Assembly (NCBI GenBank): GCA_025201375.1
Contig: JAIWZP010000045.1
Location: 1-64,000, forward strand
Length of the DNA: 64,000 nt
Direction: 5' to 3'
Source of the DNA: Gongronella butleri
Lineage: Eukaryota > Mucoromycota > Mucoromycetes > Mucorales > Cunninghamellaceae
The notes below the pieces were generated by a model. That model made no database searches and was not told the DNA's origin. It saw only the letters and a program-made list of their open reading frames with translations. This document shows positions 1 to 11,732 of this stretch, one piece after another (position 1 is the stretch's first letter; each line of letters begins with the position of its first letter). The position numbers were made by a program, and so were the translations under genes.

Positions 1-918
1 TTGGCCGACCCACTTGGCCGATCCACTTCTTGCCGACCCAATTCTGCCGATCCCCCACTTTTTTGCCGACCCAATTGGCCGACCCACTTGACCGATCCAC
101 TTGGTCGGCCCACTTGGCCGATCCACTTCTTGCCGACCCAATTCTGCCGATCCCCCACTTTTTTGCCGACCCAATTGGCCGACCCAGCTTTTTTGCCGAC
201 CCAATTGGCCGACCCACTTGACCGATCCACTTGGTCGGCCCACTTGGCCGATCCACTTCTTGCCCAATTCTGCCGATCCCCACTTTTTTGCCGACCCCCA
301 ACTTTTTGCCGACCCACTTGGCCGATCCCACTTGGCCGATCCCACTTGGCCGATCCCACTTGGCCGACCCACTTGGCCGACCCACTTGACCGACTCGCCG
401 ACTCCATTTGCCGACTTGCCGACTTGATTTGCCGACTCGCCGACCTCGTTTGCCGACTCGCCGACGTATTTGCCGCCGACTTCGTTTACCTCCGTTTGCT
501 GACCTCCTTTTTTGGAGATCGGCAAATCGGAGTCGGCGAGTCGGCAAACGAGGTCGGCGAGTCGGCAAATCAAGTCGGCAAGAAGTGGATCGGCCAAGTG
601 GGTCGGCCAAGTGGGTCGGCAAAAGTTGGGTCGGCAGAAGCCAAGTGAGTCGGCCAAGTGGATCGGCCAAGTGGGTCGGCCAAGTGGGTCGGCCAAGTGG
701 ATCGGCCAAGTGGGTCGGCCAAGTGGGTCGGCCAAGTGGATCGGCCAATTGCGTCGGCCAAGTGGGTCGGCCAATTGCGTCAGCAAAAAAGCTGGGTCGG
801 CAAAAAAGTGGGCGATCGGCAGAATTGGGTCGGCAAGAAGTGGATCGGCCAAGTGGGTCGGCCAAGTGGGATCGGCCAAGTGGATCGGCAAAAAAGCTGG
901 GTCGGCAAAAAAGTGGGG
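1..918. repeat. 13-bp satellite arranged as a giant palindrome
   Basis: The left half (about 1-490) is built from variants of the 13-mer GGCCGACCCACTT and GGCCGATCCACTT, with short inserts such as CTTGCCGACCCAATT. The right half (about 505-918) carries the same units in reverse complement. The two halves meet near 498: positions 415-465 and 532-582 are perfect reverse complements over 51 bp. The window edge cuts the left side, so the array may continue. Open frames across it come from periodicity and lack of stops, not from coding constraint. Confidence 0.93.
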
Positions 919-1195
919 GTCTCTCTGCCGCCGGTGTCCACTTTTCTTTCTCTTTCTCTTTGTCTTTTTTTTTTTTTTTTGCCCTCGTTCCTTGTAGTAT
1001 TGCCTTTATTCACTGTAGCTGTAGGTCCTTGTTGTTTGTTCACGTGCCTCGCACGCCCCTCTCCTCCATCTCTCCCTCCATACTTTGACCGTTTCCCTTT
1101 TTTTGCACCTTGCAGCCTCTTTTCCTAGCCCTTTTCCTCTTTTTTTTTTCCACCTTGATCGCCTCTTTCCCTAACCCTTTTCCTTTTTTTTTTTA
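919..1195 (+). promoter_or_regulatory. Pyrimidine-rich upstream region of the zinc-finger gene
   Basis: Between the palindrome and the ATG at 1196 the plus strand is strongly T/C-rich with several T runs. Similar pyrimidine-rich leaders precede other genes here, for example those at 42288 and 44742. I see no convincing TATA box or transcription-factor site. Confidence 0.35.
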
Positions 1196-3026
1196 ATGGC
1201 ATATACCTGCAAGATTTGCAAGCAAGACCTGCCTTCCAAAAATCAGCTTGAAAAGCACAAGCACGATAAACACGTTTCAAGCGTGCGTATACAAGGTAAA
1301 AAGTGACTTTTTTTTTCTTTTTTTTTTACCGACGCGATCGATTTTCCTTAGATGGCACGATCGTGCGTCGTACGCCTAATGGATACCCTTGTCCTGGTTG
1401 CGACAAATCGCGAGCAAATCCAAAGACGCTCGCCACACACCTGAGAGAGCATCAACTTTCGTGCAGACCTATCTTGGACGCTGTCGCCGCTGCTGTTTCT
1501 GGGTCCCCGTCGCCCGGCTCATCCGAATCGCCCGCATTTGGTGTTTCTGGGTCCACATCGCATGGTTCATCCGCATCCCCCGCTGTTGCTGATCCCACGT
1601 CGCCTAGCTCGTGTGCACCCCCCGCTATTGCTGAATCCACGTCACCGAGTTCATCTGCATCGCCAATCGATGCGTACCTGTCGGATCTTGAATTCGATGC
1701 TCCCAATGACAGTGACGCGTGGATTTTTCAGGGCGTGGACGTCTCAAACAAGTTTTACATGTTCCAGCAAGAAGCAAAGCGCTTGGCAGCATCGGGAGCA
1801 ATGGCTCTAGAGACGCACGCCCAACATCTCCTGGCGCTATCGGGCATACTGGTCTTGAAACCTGGGCGCACGCATCCTGACATCCACAAGCACATTGATC
1901 GCGTCCTTTGCGATCAACTTTGTGTCGACATTCTCATGCAAGCCAAGATCATGGATTTCAAATTTCCCTCGGAAACCAAGGTTGCCTTAGAAGAAATGGT
2001 CGATCAATTGCTTCGCCCTGTCAATCCGGTAAAACAAGCGATCAAAAATAAAAGTAAAAAACATACTCATCCCTTTCTTAAAAAGATATCGCGCCTTGCT
2101 GTCGCGAAAACAATCACAAGCTTGATGCAAGGTGACGACTTTAGCAAATCCAACCGAATTTTACTTGCCATCCGCAGCTTGTGAGTACTCGAAAAAAAAA
2201 ATCCCTTTTTTTCTCATTGATTCTTCAATGCTTTTAGGGTTGAAAATTTGCCGAAGCATATCGTGGGTGACGGCCCGCAAGAAACAGAGTTGATCACTCG
2301 CCAATTGCAACCTGCACTTGGACGCCTTTTTGAAGACATTGACAACGACATTGTGCTGCGCTGGTAAATGTGACATCGATGGCAAATGATGGAAATGTAA
2401 CAAGAAGGATCTTTAATTTTTGCTAGGACGTCCGTGAGTGACGATGAAAAACCAACATCCATGCGACCCGACGCGTCCGTCAACGTCCTCCAAGGTGCTG
2501 CAATCGGTGACAGAATAGGCGTGGGCGAGGTCAAACCACAATATCAGGCACTGAACCACCGCGCCGTCCAAAAGGATCTTGTCCGTGTGGCACACCTGGC
2601 CAAGAGGGCGTCGGATGACAGCGCCAGATCAACAATTTTTTCATTTCTCGTCGTAGGTAAGGAAGAAGAGGTGGTCTGGCTGGTGGTGCGTTTGAATGGC
2701 GGGACAGCATCGCTCATTGACCTTTTTTCAAATACATAGGCGACCACATGACAGTGTATTTGTTCCAGCGACAAACAAGTCAATTGTACACCTTGGTAGA
2801 AGTCACGCACATACAACTCCCGTACACTCTTGGTGACATTCCGGCCTTCTTAGGGCAAATGACCAAGATTGCAAACGTCGTGTCTGCCTTTGATTATGCC
2901 GTCTCAGCCAATAGCCACACACACGCGACTCACCCTCACACCCTCACGGATCACCAGCTACAGGGCATTGTTGACTCTCGTACATCGAGAAAGCGCAAGT
3001 CTGTGTTTAGCCATTACAGCCATTGA
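1196..3026 (+). CDS. Unrecognised zinc-finger protein, five exons
   Basis: Exons read as 1196-1295, 1352-2180, 2238-2363, 2427-2656 and 2740-3026, all with GT-AG introns in consistent phase. The protein opens with MAYTCKICKQD, a CxxC zinc-finger half followed by spaced histidines. Exon 2 starts with a second finger, CPGCDKSRANPKTLATHLREH, a C2H2 pattern. A Ser/Pro/Ala-rich linker with repeated SPSSS-like units follows. After it comes a globular, mostly helical region beginning near FYMFQQEAKRLAASGAMALE and containing LLALSGILVL. The C-terminus is basic (RTSRKRKS). I recognise no family for the globular part and assign no function. The fingers suggest nucleic-acid binding, by inference only. 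A possible AATAAA lies near 3207. The gene is flanked on both sides by the same 13-bp satellite family. Confidence 0.75.
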
Positions 3027-3756
3027 CCTGCTGTTGCTGCTCCGTTTGATTGTCGCCTCTCGTCACTTCTCTTCCCTCCCCCCTCTTGCATACAACGGCT
3101 CATATTGTCGCCCTTTACCCTTATACGGTACCTCCTCCACCACCACTGACTTCCTGACCTTTTGAGTCCTTATTCCCCAAGTTTACCGTATCTTCTGTTC
3201 ATTGCACAATAAAAGATTTGTCCCCATCTCGGCCCATCACTCTTATTTTTTGCGACAGCCGCCTTGGTCACCGCCGTGCGTTGTGGTGTCAAGTGCCGAG
3301 AACACGTACTGTATTTGTGCGCACCAGCTGCAATTGGTGCAGAAAAAAAAAAATACAGTAAATCAATGGCAAGGCGTGCATGACCATCTGAAACGAGCTC
3401 CACGGGCTCACAGGTGAAACGCTTGAGTTGCACGGCCAGCTGCATGCGTCAATGCATCGCAAATCAGGTCTCAGCAATGCAAAGGCGTGTGAGACTTTTG
3501 TATAAAACAAAATGTGCTTTCTGGCCAGAAAACGAAAAAAAGGACAGATTGGTTTTTGGAGGGGCAGGGACGCCGTGGATACGCCATGTGGCGGCGCAGC
3601 TGCTCTCGGAATGACAGCGTCAATGAACCGAAGAAAAAAAAGAAAAGAGCGAGACAAGCGGCGATGGAGCGACGAGAGGCAAGGTCTATCCCAGCAATTG
3701 GCGCAGCACGGGAGGGCACATGGTCAGGGCAAGATGGTGTGTGCCGCTGCCCCTCT
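3027..3756. other. Intergenic region, no gene seen
   Basis: This holds the 3' end of the zinc-finger gene, with an AATAAA-like signal near 3207, then unremarkable sequence with A runs. Short overlapping open frames on both strands have no recognisable motifs or supporting splice sites. Confidence 0.6.
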
Positions 3757-4395
3757 AGGCCGACCCACTTCTTGTCGATCCACTTCTTGCCGATCCACTT
3801 GGCCGACCCACTTGGCCGACCCAACCATTTCTTGCCGACCCAATTCTGTCGATCCCCACTTTTTTGCCGACCCACTTAGCCGACCCACACTTGGCCGATC
3901 CACTTGGCCGACCCACTTCTTGCCGACTCACGTGGCCGACTCACTTGGGTTCTGCCGACCCAACTTTTTTGCCGACCCACTTGGCCGACCCACTTCTTGC
4001 CGACTCACTTGGCCGACTCACTTGGGTTCTGCCGACCCAACTTTTTTGCCGACCCACTTGGCCGACCCACTTCTTGCCGATCCACTTGGCCGACTCACTT
4101 GGCTTCTGCCGACCCAACTTTTGCCGACCCACTTGGCCGATCCACTTGGCCGACTCACTTGGCTTCTGCCGACCCAACTTTTTTGCCGACCCACTTGGCC
4201 GACCCACTTCTTGCCGATCCACTTGGCCGACTCACTTGGCTTCTGCCGACCCAACTTTTGCCGACCCACTTGGCCGATCCACTTGGCCGACTCACTTGGC
4301 TTCTGCCGACCCAACTTTTGCCGACCCACTTGGCCGACCCACTTGGCCGATCCACTTCTTGCCGACCCAATTCTGCCGATCCCCCTTCTTTTTTG
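3757..4395. repeat. Second 13-bp satellite cluster, direct orientation
   Basis: This contains the same units as 1-490 (GGCCGACCCACTT, GGCCGATCCACTT, plus GGCCGACTCACTT variants), all in one orientation. A longer period of roughly 80-90 bp is visible: blocks of three to four 13-mers separated by GGGTTCTGCCGACCCAACTT-like spacers. The array ends in a T run at about 4410-4425. Open frames across it are periodicity artefacts. Confidence 0.92.
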
Positions 4396-4586
4396 ACTCC
4401 ATTTGCCGACCTTTTTTTTTTTTTTGGATGGCCGGTCACCGTGACCTGGCGCGAAATTGCCCGCGCGTGCCTTTCACTTTTTAATTTTATTCCACAAATC
4501 AACTCCTTATGATTATTCATCGACACACGATGTTTGCAAAAGAAGAAAAAAAAAAAGGGCATGTATTTTGTACTTTTATTATGATT

Positions 4587-7500
4587 TTATTGTTCCAAAG
4601 TGTCGGCACACAATTTCAAAATCTCCTCTGTGCGCCTGAACACATTGTCCATGTCCTTGGCCACGGGTTGCCAGCGTTCGCCATGGCGTGGCTCCGCCTG
4701 CACGCACCTCTTGATGACCATGTCTTGTTGATCCTAAGCAAAGAAGAAGAAAAAAAAGAAAAATATGAGTTGGACACGCTTTTTGACGCGAATTGACGCG
4801 AATTGACGCGCTTTTTTTCCATTCAAAAGTTGTTTGTTTTTTTTTACCTGTGTTCCGTGCTGCAATTCGAACTTGTACCACCAAGCAAAGGCGTCGCCGT
4901 GGTCTGGGTCAATTTGGACGGCCTTTCCAAACCAATTGCGTGCCTTGTCGATCTTGCGGTCTGCCCAAAAGAGTCTTGCGACGGTTGTGACGATGACGGA
5001 GTCGTGTTCGCACTTTTTGAGCGCGTCGACGCTGCGTGCCTTGCGCTGTGGGCGTGCTTCCATGTAGATGGCCTCTGTCCACACGGAGCCTGAGGTTGGG
5101 CACTCCTGAAGGGCCTTGGCGGCGAGGGCCTTGGCGGCCGAGAGGTTGTCTGCGCGGCGTTCGACGCGGATGGCTTCGACCCAGAGTTCTTGGGCCTTTG
5201 GATTGGCGAATCTGGCTTTTTCGAGTGTGTTTCTCGCCTTTGTGACCATGCCAAGCTGTTCCTCGAGGCGAGCGAGTGAGATCCACAGAGGCAAGCTCTT
5301 TGGACAATGCTTGATTGCCTGATTGTATGTTTCGCGTGCCTTTTGGGGTTGATCGAGCGTGAGAAGCACTTGGCCCTTGATCAGCCACAATTTGTCAAAT
5401 GTGGGGTATTTGGCAATGGCCTCCTCGAGAAGGGCGAGACAACGGTCGTATTCCTTCATCTGGCGCTCCAATTGGATGGATTTGATGTACACGCGAGCTG
5501 TGCCGGATTGTTTGCGAGCGACTTCGAGGACGGTGCGTGCCTTTTCGTATTCGTGTGCTTCGCTTTCGATCTTGACGGCGGCCAGCCAGATTTGCTCGCT
5601 GTCTGGATTGGCGCGGATGGCTTCTGTCAAGATCATGCGCGCGTCGTCGACGTGGCCGGCCAGCCATTTCTCCTTTGCACCCATGAGCCACAAGACTTCG
5701 GCCTGTGGGCAATATTTGACGGCGCGTTGCAATAATTCTTCGAGACTTTGACTTGTGCCGTGGTTCTTTTCCAATAGCGCGGCATCTTGCCAGATGGCCT
5801 TGTCGCCCGGGAACGTCTTGATGGCGTGCGCATAAATGGCACGAGCCGTCTCAATGGCTCCACGCGCAATGCATGCCTCGGCATCGTCCATCCACGTCGA
5901 TTCAAGGTCGTCGGCATCCTCTTCATCCAATCCCAATGCAATGGTCGCCTTGACAATCGCCTGGCATGTGATCACAGATCCATTGGCTTCGCATTTCTCC
6001 GCCTCCTTGAGCCAATCTTCGCGTGACAAGGAAGCATTCACCTTGGCCAATCGCTTGACTGCCACACTGATAATGCCGTCCACACGCGTCGGATCGGCAT
6101 GCTCCTCTTGCAACCGTGCCGCTGCAATCCAGATCTCGTGACTCGTGGGAATCACAGATCGCGCCTTGTTCAACACTTGCTGCGCCTTCTCAAATGTCTC
6201 GAGACGTGCAAGCGCCAACCACAATTCCACGCTCAATGGCACCAATTCCACCGCACGCGACAAGAGCACCTTGGCATCTTCCGGGTTCTCTTCAAGATTG
6301 ACCGCAGTGCGCCATAACTTGACCGAGTTGGGTATAAATTCAAGCGCACGCCGCAGCACCTTTTTCTTGTTCTTGTTGTCAGACTCCAGACCAACCGCCT
6401 TGAGCCAAATCTTGACCGATTGCGGCAACGATCGCACCGCGTCCGCCAAAATAATCTTGGCATTCTCGAGTGTCTACATTAATCGCATATTTGTATAAAA
6501 AAAAAAAGAGAGAAATGTGAGTGAGTTTCTCTTTTTTCATTTCTCTTTTTTTTTTATTCGCTCTCTCTCTCTTTCGCGCTTTCTTCCCCAATTCCCAACT
6601 TACATTGAGTCGTGCGGCTTCCAGCCACACATCCTCGCTCTTTGGGCATTGTTGGCAGCCCTTTTGGATGATGTTGCGTGCCTGGACGTTTTTTCCGGCA
6701 GCCTCTTCGAGTCGTGCGGCTGCGATCCAGCCGGGGGCGTGTGTCGGGTTGGTGGTGATGACGGAATTGAGGAGCAGGCGCGCCTTTTTGATGTCGCCAA
6801 TCTCTGTGGCTGTTTTGAGGGCGACGCTGTTAAGGTCGGTGAGGTAGCCCTTTGGATCGACGGTGGTTTTGCCTGAGGCGGAATCGGAGGATGCCTGGTC
6901 GAGCTTTAATCCAAGAACCTTGTCGCGCGCCTGGCCAATTTGTTTGAAATCGGTCATCATGCCATCACTTTCGCCATTGTCCATGGCGGTGGTGGCGGAT
7001 TGCGCCTGATCGCGTGCGGCGGCCAGCACCGAGTCGGGCAACGGTGTGTATCGCTCGGGGACCTTGCTTCGCTTGCGATTCTTGCCGACCAAATCGCCAA
7101 CTTCCGGAATCGCCGCCCACGCGTCTTCATCCAGTGTCGACAATTGCCGCTTGAGGTCCGAGAATTGCTGCGAGATCTTGGGACGCTCCTTGCGGTACTT
7201 GGCAAGCTCCTCACGCTCGCGTGCCTCGCGCCGCGCCTTGCGCCGCTCGTCCATACGCGCGTCAATCATCTCCCACACCTTGTCCGCCTCTTCGTCCTCT
7301 TGGTCGTACGCATTCGACGAAAACAGGCCAACCTCATTGTCCGGATCCTGATACTGCTCGCTGTCATTCTCGCCGTCCTCCTTGGCCTTGAGTTCACTAT
7401 TGTAAGAAAATAAAAAAAAAGCGATCAGTTTAATGCTTTTTTTATAAAACCTGCTTTCTTTACGTTGCAAAGTCGGGTTCCTTGGCAGGGCCAATATCCG

Positions 7501-7594
7501 ATCGCGTCGTGAATCCCATGGCACCACGGCCAATACCGGCCACATAGCCGGGAGGTGCGGGCTTGCCCATAAAATCCTTTGTCACGCTAAACAT
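4587..7594 (-). CDS. PRP6: Pre-mRNA splicing factor PRP6 (U5 / tri-snRNP TPR protein)
   Basis: Prp6/PRPF6 is a U4/U6.U5 tri-snRNP scaffold that bridges U5 and U4/U6 in the nucleus. Four exons: 7594-7464, 7396-6604, 6473-4848 and 4733-4587. They total 898 residues, close to the family norm. The N-terminus ([20 protein letters not shown], then [16 protein letters not shown]) is the PRP1_N signature. A charged region follows, with [18 protein letters not shown], then about 600 residues of HAT/TPR-like repeats with W at regular positions ([44 protein letters not shown]). The C-terminus ([13 protein letters not shown], ending in [16 protein letters not shown]) is also typical. Intron 3 (4734-4847) holds three tandem copies of TTGACGCGAA-like 11-mers. 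The start is fixed by the conserved N-terminus. Confidence 0.95.
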
Positions 7595-8094
7595 GGCGGC
7601 AAGATCAAAAAAAAAAAAAAGGACAAGAAAAAAAGAGAAGAGAGTGAAGAAGAGAAAATGCTTGCGGCAGTCCAAAAGTGTTTTTGCCTGACACTTTTCA
7701 TTCCGTCGATGATTGGCTGGAGCGGAGAAAGAAATGAGTTTCGAGAAAAGCGTGGTTGTACGCTCCCCCCTTCCCGCATTGTGTCTGTTGTTTTGCAATA
7801 ATGAGGCCAATGCCTCCTTTTTAGGTAGAAAAAAACAGGATGACGACAAGACAAAGCATGGTCTCATCTCCTTTTTTTTTACTCTCTCTTTTCTTTCTTT
7901 TTCTCCATTTTTTTTTTCCTTTTGATTGTTCAAGCCCCATTGATCGTCCTACTAGGAGGCTCTAAATCTCCTCTCTCTCATTCGAAAAGCAACCACCCCA
8001 TTAAAAGGCCCCATCTCCACGGCAAATCGCGCTCGACCCGCTCCCTTTTTTCCCTTCTTCTTTTCATTTTTTTTTTTTTTTGCGCATTTTCTTG
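7595..8094. promoter_or_regulatory. Divergent promoter region, PRP6 / SH3-RA gene
   Basis: The roughly 500 bp between the two outward-facing start codons must hold both promoters. It has A runs near PRP6 and T-rich leader tracts on the plus strand just before the ATG at 8095. I see no clear TATA element. Confidence 0.5.
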
Positions 8095-10493
8095 ATGATG
8101 GATGCCTCTGTCGACGACGACTCGTACTTGCAACACGCGATTCTCGACGAATTGGACGATGACGATGATGTGTCATGGACATCACAGTCGATGGTGGACG
8201 CGCTCGAAAAGCAACATGGTGAAAATGACGGTTATGCGCTGTACACGTTCATTGCCTCGGTCGAGGGCCAGATCTCCGTGATGCGCGGCGACGCATTGAC
8301 CGTTCTCGATGATACCAACCCATATTGGTGGCTCGTTAAATTGACAAAGACCGGCGACCTGGGGTATTTGCCTGCAGAAAATATCGAGGTAAAAAAAAAA
8401 CATAAAGAATGGCCCCTACAACACATGATCTTTTTTTTTTTTTTTTGTTCCCCCATGAAAAAAAAGAGCATTTTGCCAAATGAGGGGAGCGGGAGGCGCA
8501 CACAACTCTAAATTTTTTTTTTTTTCGCTGTTCATGCATGAATTTTCGGGGGTGGTTGACCTTTTTAGACACCAATGGAGCGCCTAGCAAGGATCAACAA
8601 ATACCGCAATATCAAGGTATGGGTGATCACACATACCTTGCTTGACAGCAGGCACATGAAACAAATAGGCATGCATATGCCCACGCCGTTTTTGACCTGT
8701 TCATTTTATTTTTGGCTCCATTTTCATCTGATTTAGTTGACGTGTGACGCGCCATTGCCGTCGCCGGCATTGACAACGGCATCTTCACGCAAGGAAACAA
8801 GGCAGGTGACCATCAGCATGCAACTTTTGGTGCAGCACATGCAAGTGGATAAGGACGGCTGCGCGACATTCCACGTGTGCGAGGTGACGATCCACAACGA
8901 CGATGATGACAATACCAAGGACAGGCGCCTGTCCACCACGTCGCTGTCCATGGACATTGCCAAGCACTACATTGCACAGCGACAATCTGTCACGCCTATC
9001 AATTCCAATACAACCTCATTTTTCTCCACATCTGCGCCACAATCGCCCTCGTCGTCCCCCGCAGATCTTGCAGCACCCCACCAGATGCAAGCCAAGCCCG
9101 ACCAGCAGAAACAGGTGTGTGTTCTCCGCATCTTTGCAGGCAACATCAACACCAATGCCACGTTCAACTCAGTCGTCGTGCATGACGACACCACCACCGA
9201 CGAATTGCTGGCCATGGCCGTCGATCGCTTCCACCTCGATGCCCATGACAATAGTGGCATTGAGTATTATCTCACCGTCAAGACATTGGATGGCGGTACG
9301 CTGAAAAAAAAAATGCCAATATGCAAATATGCAAAAAAAAAAAAAAGAAAAGAAATCGCGCAAAAGACGTGTCGTCCTTTTTGTTTTTAAAATTCAACGC
9401 TTCCGTTGCTGACTTTTTTTTTCGATTTTACTTTAGAATTCACACTAAAGTCGATGGAGCATCCATTGCAAGTATTTTACCAAAAATCGCTACCAGTGTC
9501 GACGTCTGCTCAAGTGAGCCGCTTGGGCGTTGCGCCATCGGCGATGGCCAATGGCATGGGTGGGCGCGATTCGGTGGTGCGGTTCTTTTTGCACAAACGC
9601 ATCCGTCGTGTCGATGCGCGCGACGGCCAAGTTCGCATCAAAATCGCGTTCTTCCAAAATGGCGCTGCTGCTGGCGGCAGTGCGCATGCCAACGCCGCCG
9701 GCGCCGCCGGCGCACAGACGCGCAAGGGGTTGAAAAAGAAGCGGTCGCTGCTGAGTCTCGGGCGCAAATCGTCCAATGCCTCGCCATCGGCGCCAACGCC
9801 CACAAACAACGAACGCATGGAAAAACTCATTGCGGTGCCATCGTCCATGGCCATGGCCGATCTCACCTCCATGGCCCTTGATAAATTCCATCTCGATCCC
9901 ACATCATGTGCCATGTACGGCATGACTCTCCTCATCCAGGGGCAAGGTAACACGAAAAAAAAATGAGGTGAAAAAAAGAGCGTATAAACTGACCCCTTCT
10001 TTTTACGCGTCTTCTCCTGAAAAAAAAAGAGCATGTGCTTGCAGCGGAAAAGTCTGTTCAGAGTGTGCTGGAAGACCCATTTCTGCTCCCAAAGGACATG
10101 CCGGACCGCTGCTTTGTTCTCCGCAAGATGCAATCGCGCATCTGCCTGTCGTCCCCCACATCTGCCTCCTCGCCGCCCTCCTCGTCGTCCATTTCCCCTT
10201 CCCCACCTCCCTCATCATCGCCATCTTCAACCTCACCCACCTCCTTGTCATCGTCTTGCAACATCAGCCCCACAGACCCGGTCCAGGACGATTCACGCCT
10301 ATCTTCCTCATCGTCATCGTCATCCTCGTCGTCCTCATCCTGCTCCTCGCTCCCGCAGTCGCCCTGTTCCCCTGAAGATTTGCTCTCGAGCAAATTGTCC
10401 ACTGATACCTTGCTGCAGCGCATCGACCAGGCCCTTTCGTCCATGGAATCACGTATGCTCAGCAGATCAACGCCCGCCGCCTCGGCTCTGTAA
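8095..10493 (+). CDS. SH3 domain protein with two RA-like segments
   Basis: Exons 8095-8388, 8569-8616, 8737-9295, 9437-9946 and 10045-10493 give 619 residues. Residues about 45-98 form an SH3 domain: ALYTF at the start, then NPYWWLV, then GYLPAENIE at the end. Immediately after comes TPMERLARINKYRNI, a conserved-looking extension. Two later segments resemble Ras-association or ubiquitin-like folds. Each has a beta-rich stretch followed by the same helix, DELLAMAVDRFHLD in one and ADLTSMALDKFHLD in the other. They are separated by a Ser/Ala-rich linker and a basic GLKKKRSLLSLGRKS patch. The C-terminus is a very Ser-rich low-complexity tail. The architecture suggests a polarity or small-GTPase signalling adaptor; this is inferred from domains only. 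The RA calls are tentative because the segments are divergent. Confidence 0.82.
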
Positions 10494-10613
10494 TAAAAAG
10501 AGTGGATCCAAATAAAGGGGGAAACCTAGGAAGTAAAAAAAAGGGGGGGGGAGAGTGGTATGATGCGGGGGTGCTTTTTTATTTTATTTTTTTGTAAAAA
10601 AAAAAGATCGTGA

Positions 10614-11124
10614 TCACACATTGTACCCGCGGTCCTTCATCGTGCCATAGACCCAGATGCGCACGTTTCGTGAATTCTCCTTGATGTTCTGTTAAAAAGG
10701 ACGTGTTGTCAGCCAATGCCCATTTTGCCAAGGCGGTGGACCCTTTTTACCTCTTCGTATTTTGATAATTGTTCGCGATTGGCGTTGCGCAAGAGGTGGA
10801 GTCGATGCTGCTCCAGATGTGTCTGCATCCATGCCTGCGCGCTCTCCCATGACGTCGTGTCCGATGTGTCTGGCATCACCAATTTCGTCTCTGTACAAAA
10901 TGGGCACGTCCAAGTGTGATTTTCGATCGATTGCTCAAAAGTCTGCACCTGAAAAAAAGAAGCAAGAAACAACAAACGTGCGATCAGCAAGTTAGCCGTG
11001 AACAAAAAGAGCGACAAGAGAGAGCTGGGCGAGCGTTTACTTCTTTTAGGGACACGCCGTGTGTCGCGCTTTCATAAAGTTTGTGTGTTTTTGGCGTGTA
11101 TGCTTCGGTTCGAGACGTTGTCAT
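10614..11124 (-). CDS. Small zinc-finger-like protein, 118 residues
   Basis: Three exons, 11124-11041, 10948-10751 and 10688-10614, joined in phase by GT-AG introns of 92 and 62 nt. The protein starts MTTSRTEAYTPKTHKLYESA. It carries TWTCPFCTETK followed about 25 residues later by AWMQTHLEQHRLHLL, a CxxC...HxxxH arrangement that could bind one zinc ion. It ends NVRIWVYGTMKDRGYNV. I do not recognise the family. The precise splice phase and the regular Cys/His spacing make it a better candidate than a chance open frame. It is transcribed toward the convergent SH3/RA gene, with only about 120 bp between the stop codons. Confidence 0.68.
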
Positions 11125-11563
11125 GGTGGATCAAGTGGTCGAATAAAAGGGAAGAAAGGTGCGAATTGACCGTCCACAGGACACGGCACGCTTTTCAATG
11201 ACCGCACGCATGCACTTTTTCGCGCCTTGCCCTATGTTGCTTATTTTTTGATTTTTTTACGTGTTCGCGCCAACCTAGTGCGTATAAATTAGCTCATTCG
11301 AAAGATAAACGCGAATTCTACCTGTACCTAAAATTTTAAGCGTGTCTCGTGCATTGCGCTGGCACAATGGCTGTTTTTGTTGTAAAAAAATGAAACGACC
11401 CAAATTTTGGGGACAATTCGCGCCTTGCGCTGTGAGCGACGCGACTCTATCCAGACCCATCTCAAGCCGTGCTCCAGGTCCCGTCCAAGGAAGTTTGCGA
11501 GTTTATATGCGAATTGGACGACGTCATTGCACAAAAACAACGCTAAACACACCAATTGATATC

Positions 11564-11596
<33 letters not shown>

Positions 11597-11732
11597 ACGC
11601 GCACCACCTCCCACGCACACACAAAACTCAGGTAATAAATAGTATAGAGAGAAGATGGAATACGCAAATTTAAATAAAAAGAGGTGGTATCAATGAGTTG
11701 ATGGGACAGAGGAACGAGTGCAATTCATCCAT
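11125..11732. other. Intergenic region, no gene seen
   Basis: This lies between the start of the small zinc-finger gene and the end of the multicopper oxidase gene. It includes a (CTTTT)n microsatellite near 11565-11595. Short open frames show no motifs. Confidence 0.6.

Noticed and set aside
1..648. Open frames of 215 and 226 codons across the 5' satellite
   Set aside because: The translations are simple repeats ([18 protein letters not shown]) of the 13-bp unit in several frames, as expected for a stop-free repeat.
3504..4484. Plus-strand frames of 200-294 codons over 3757-4395
   Set aside because: Same satellite periodicity; they run into the repeat from unique sequence without any gene signal.
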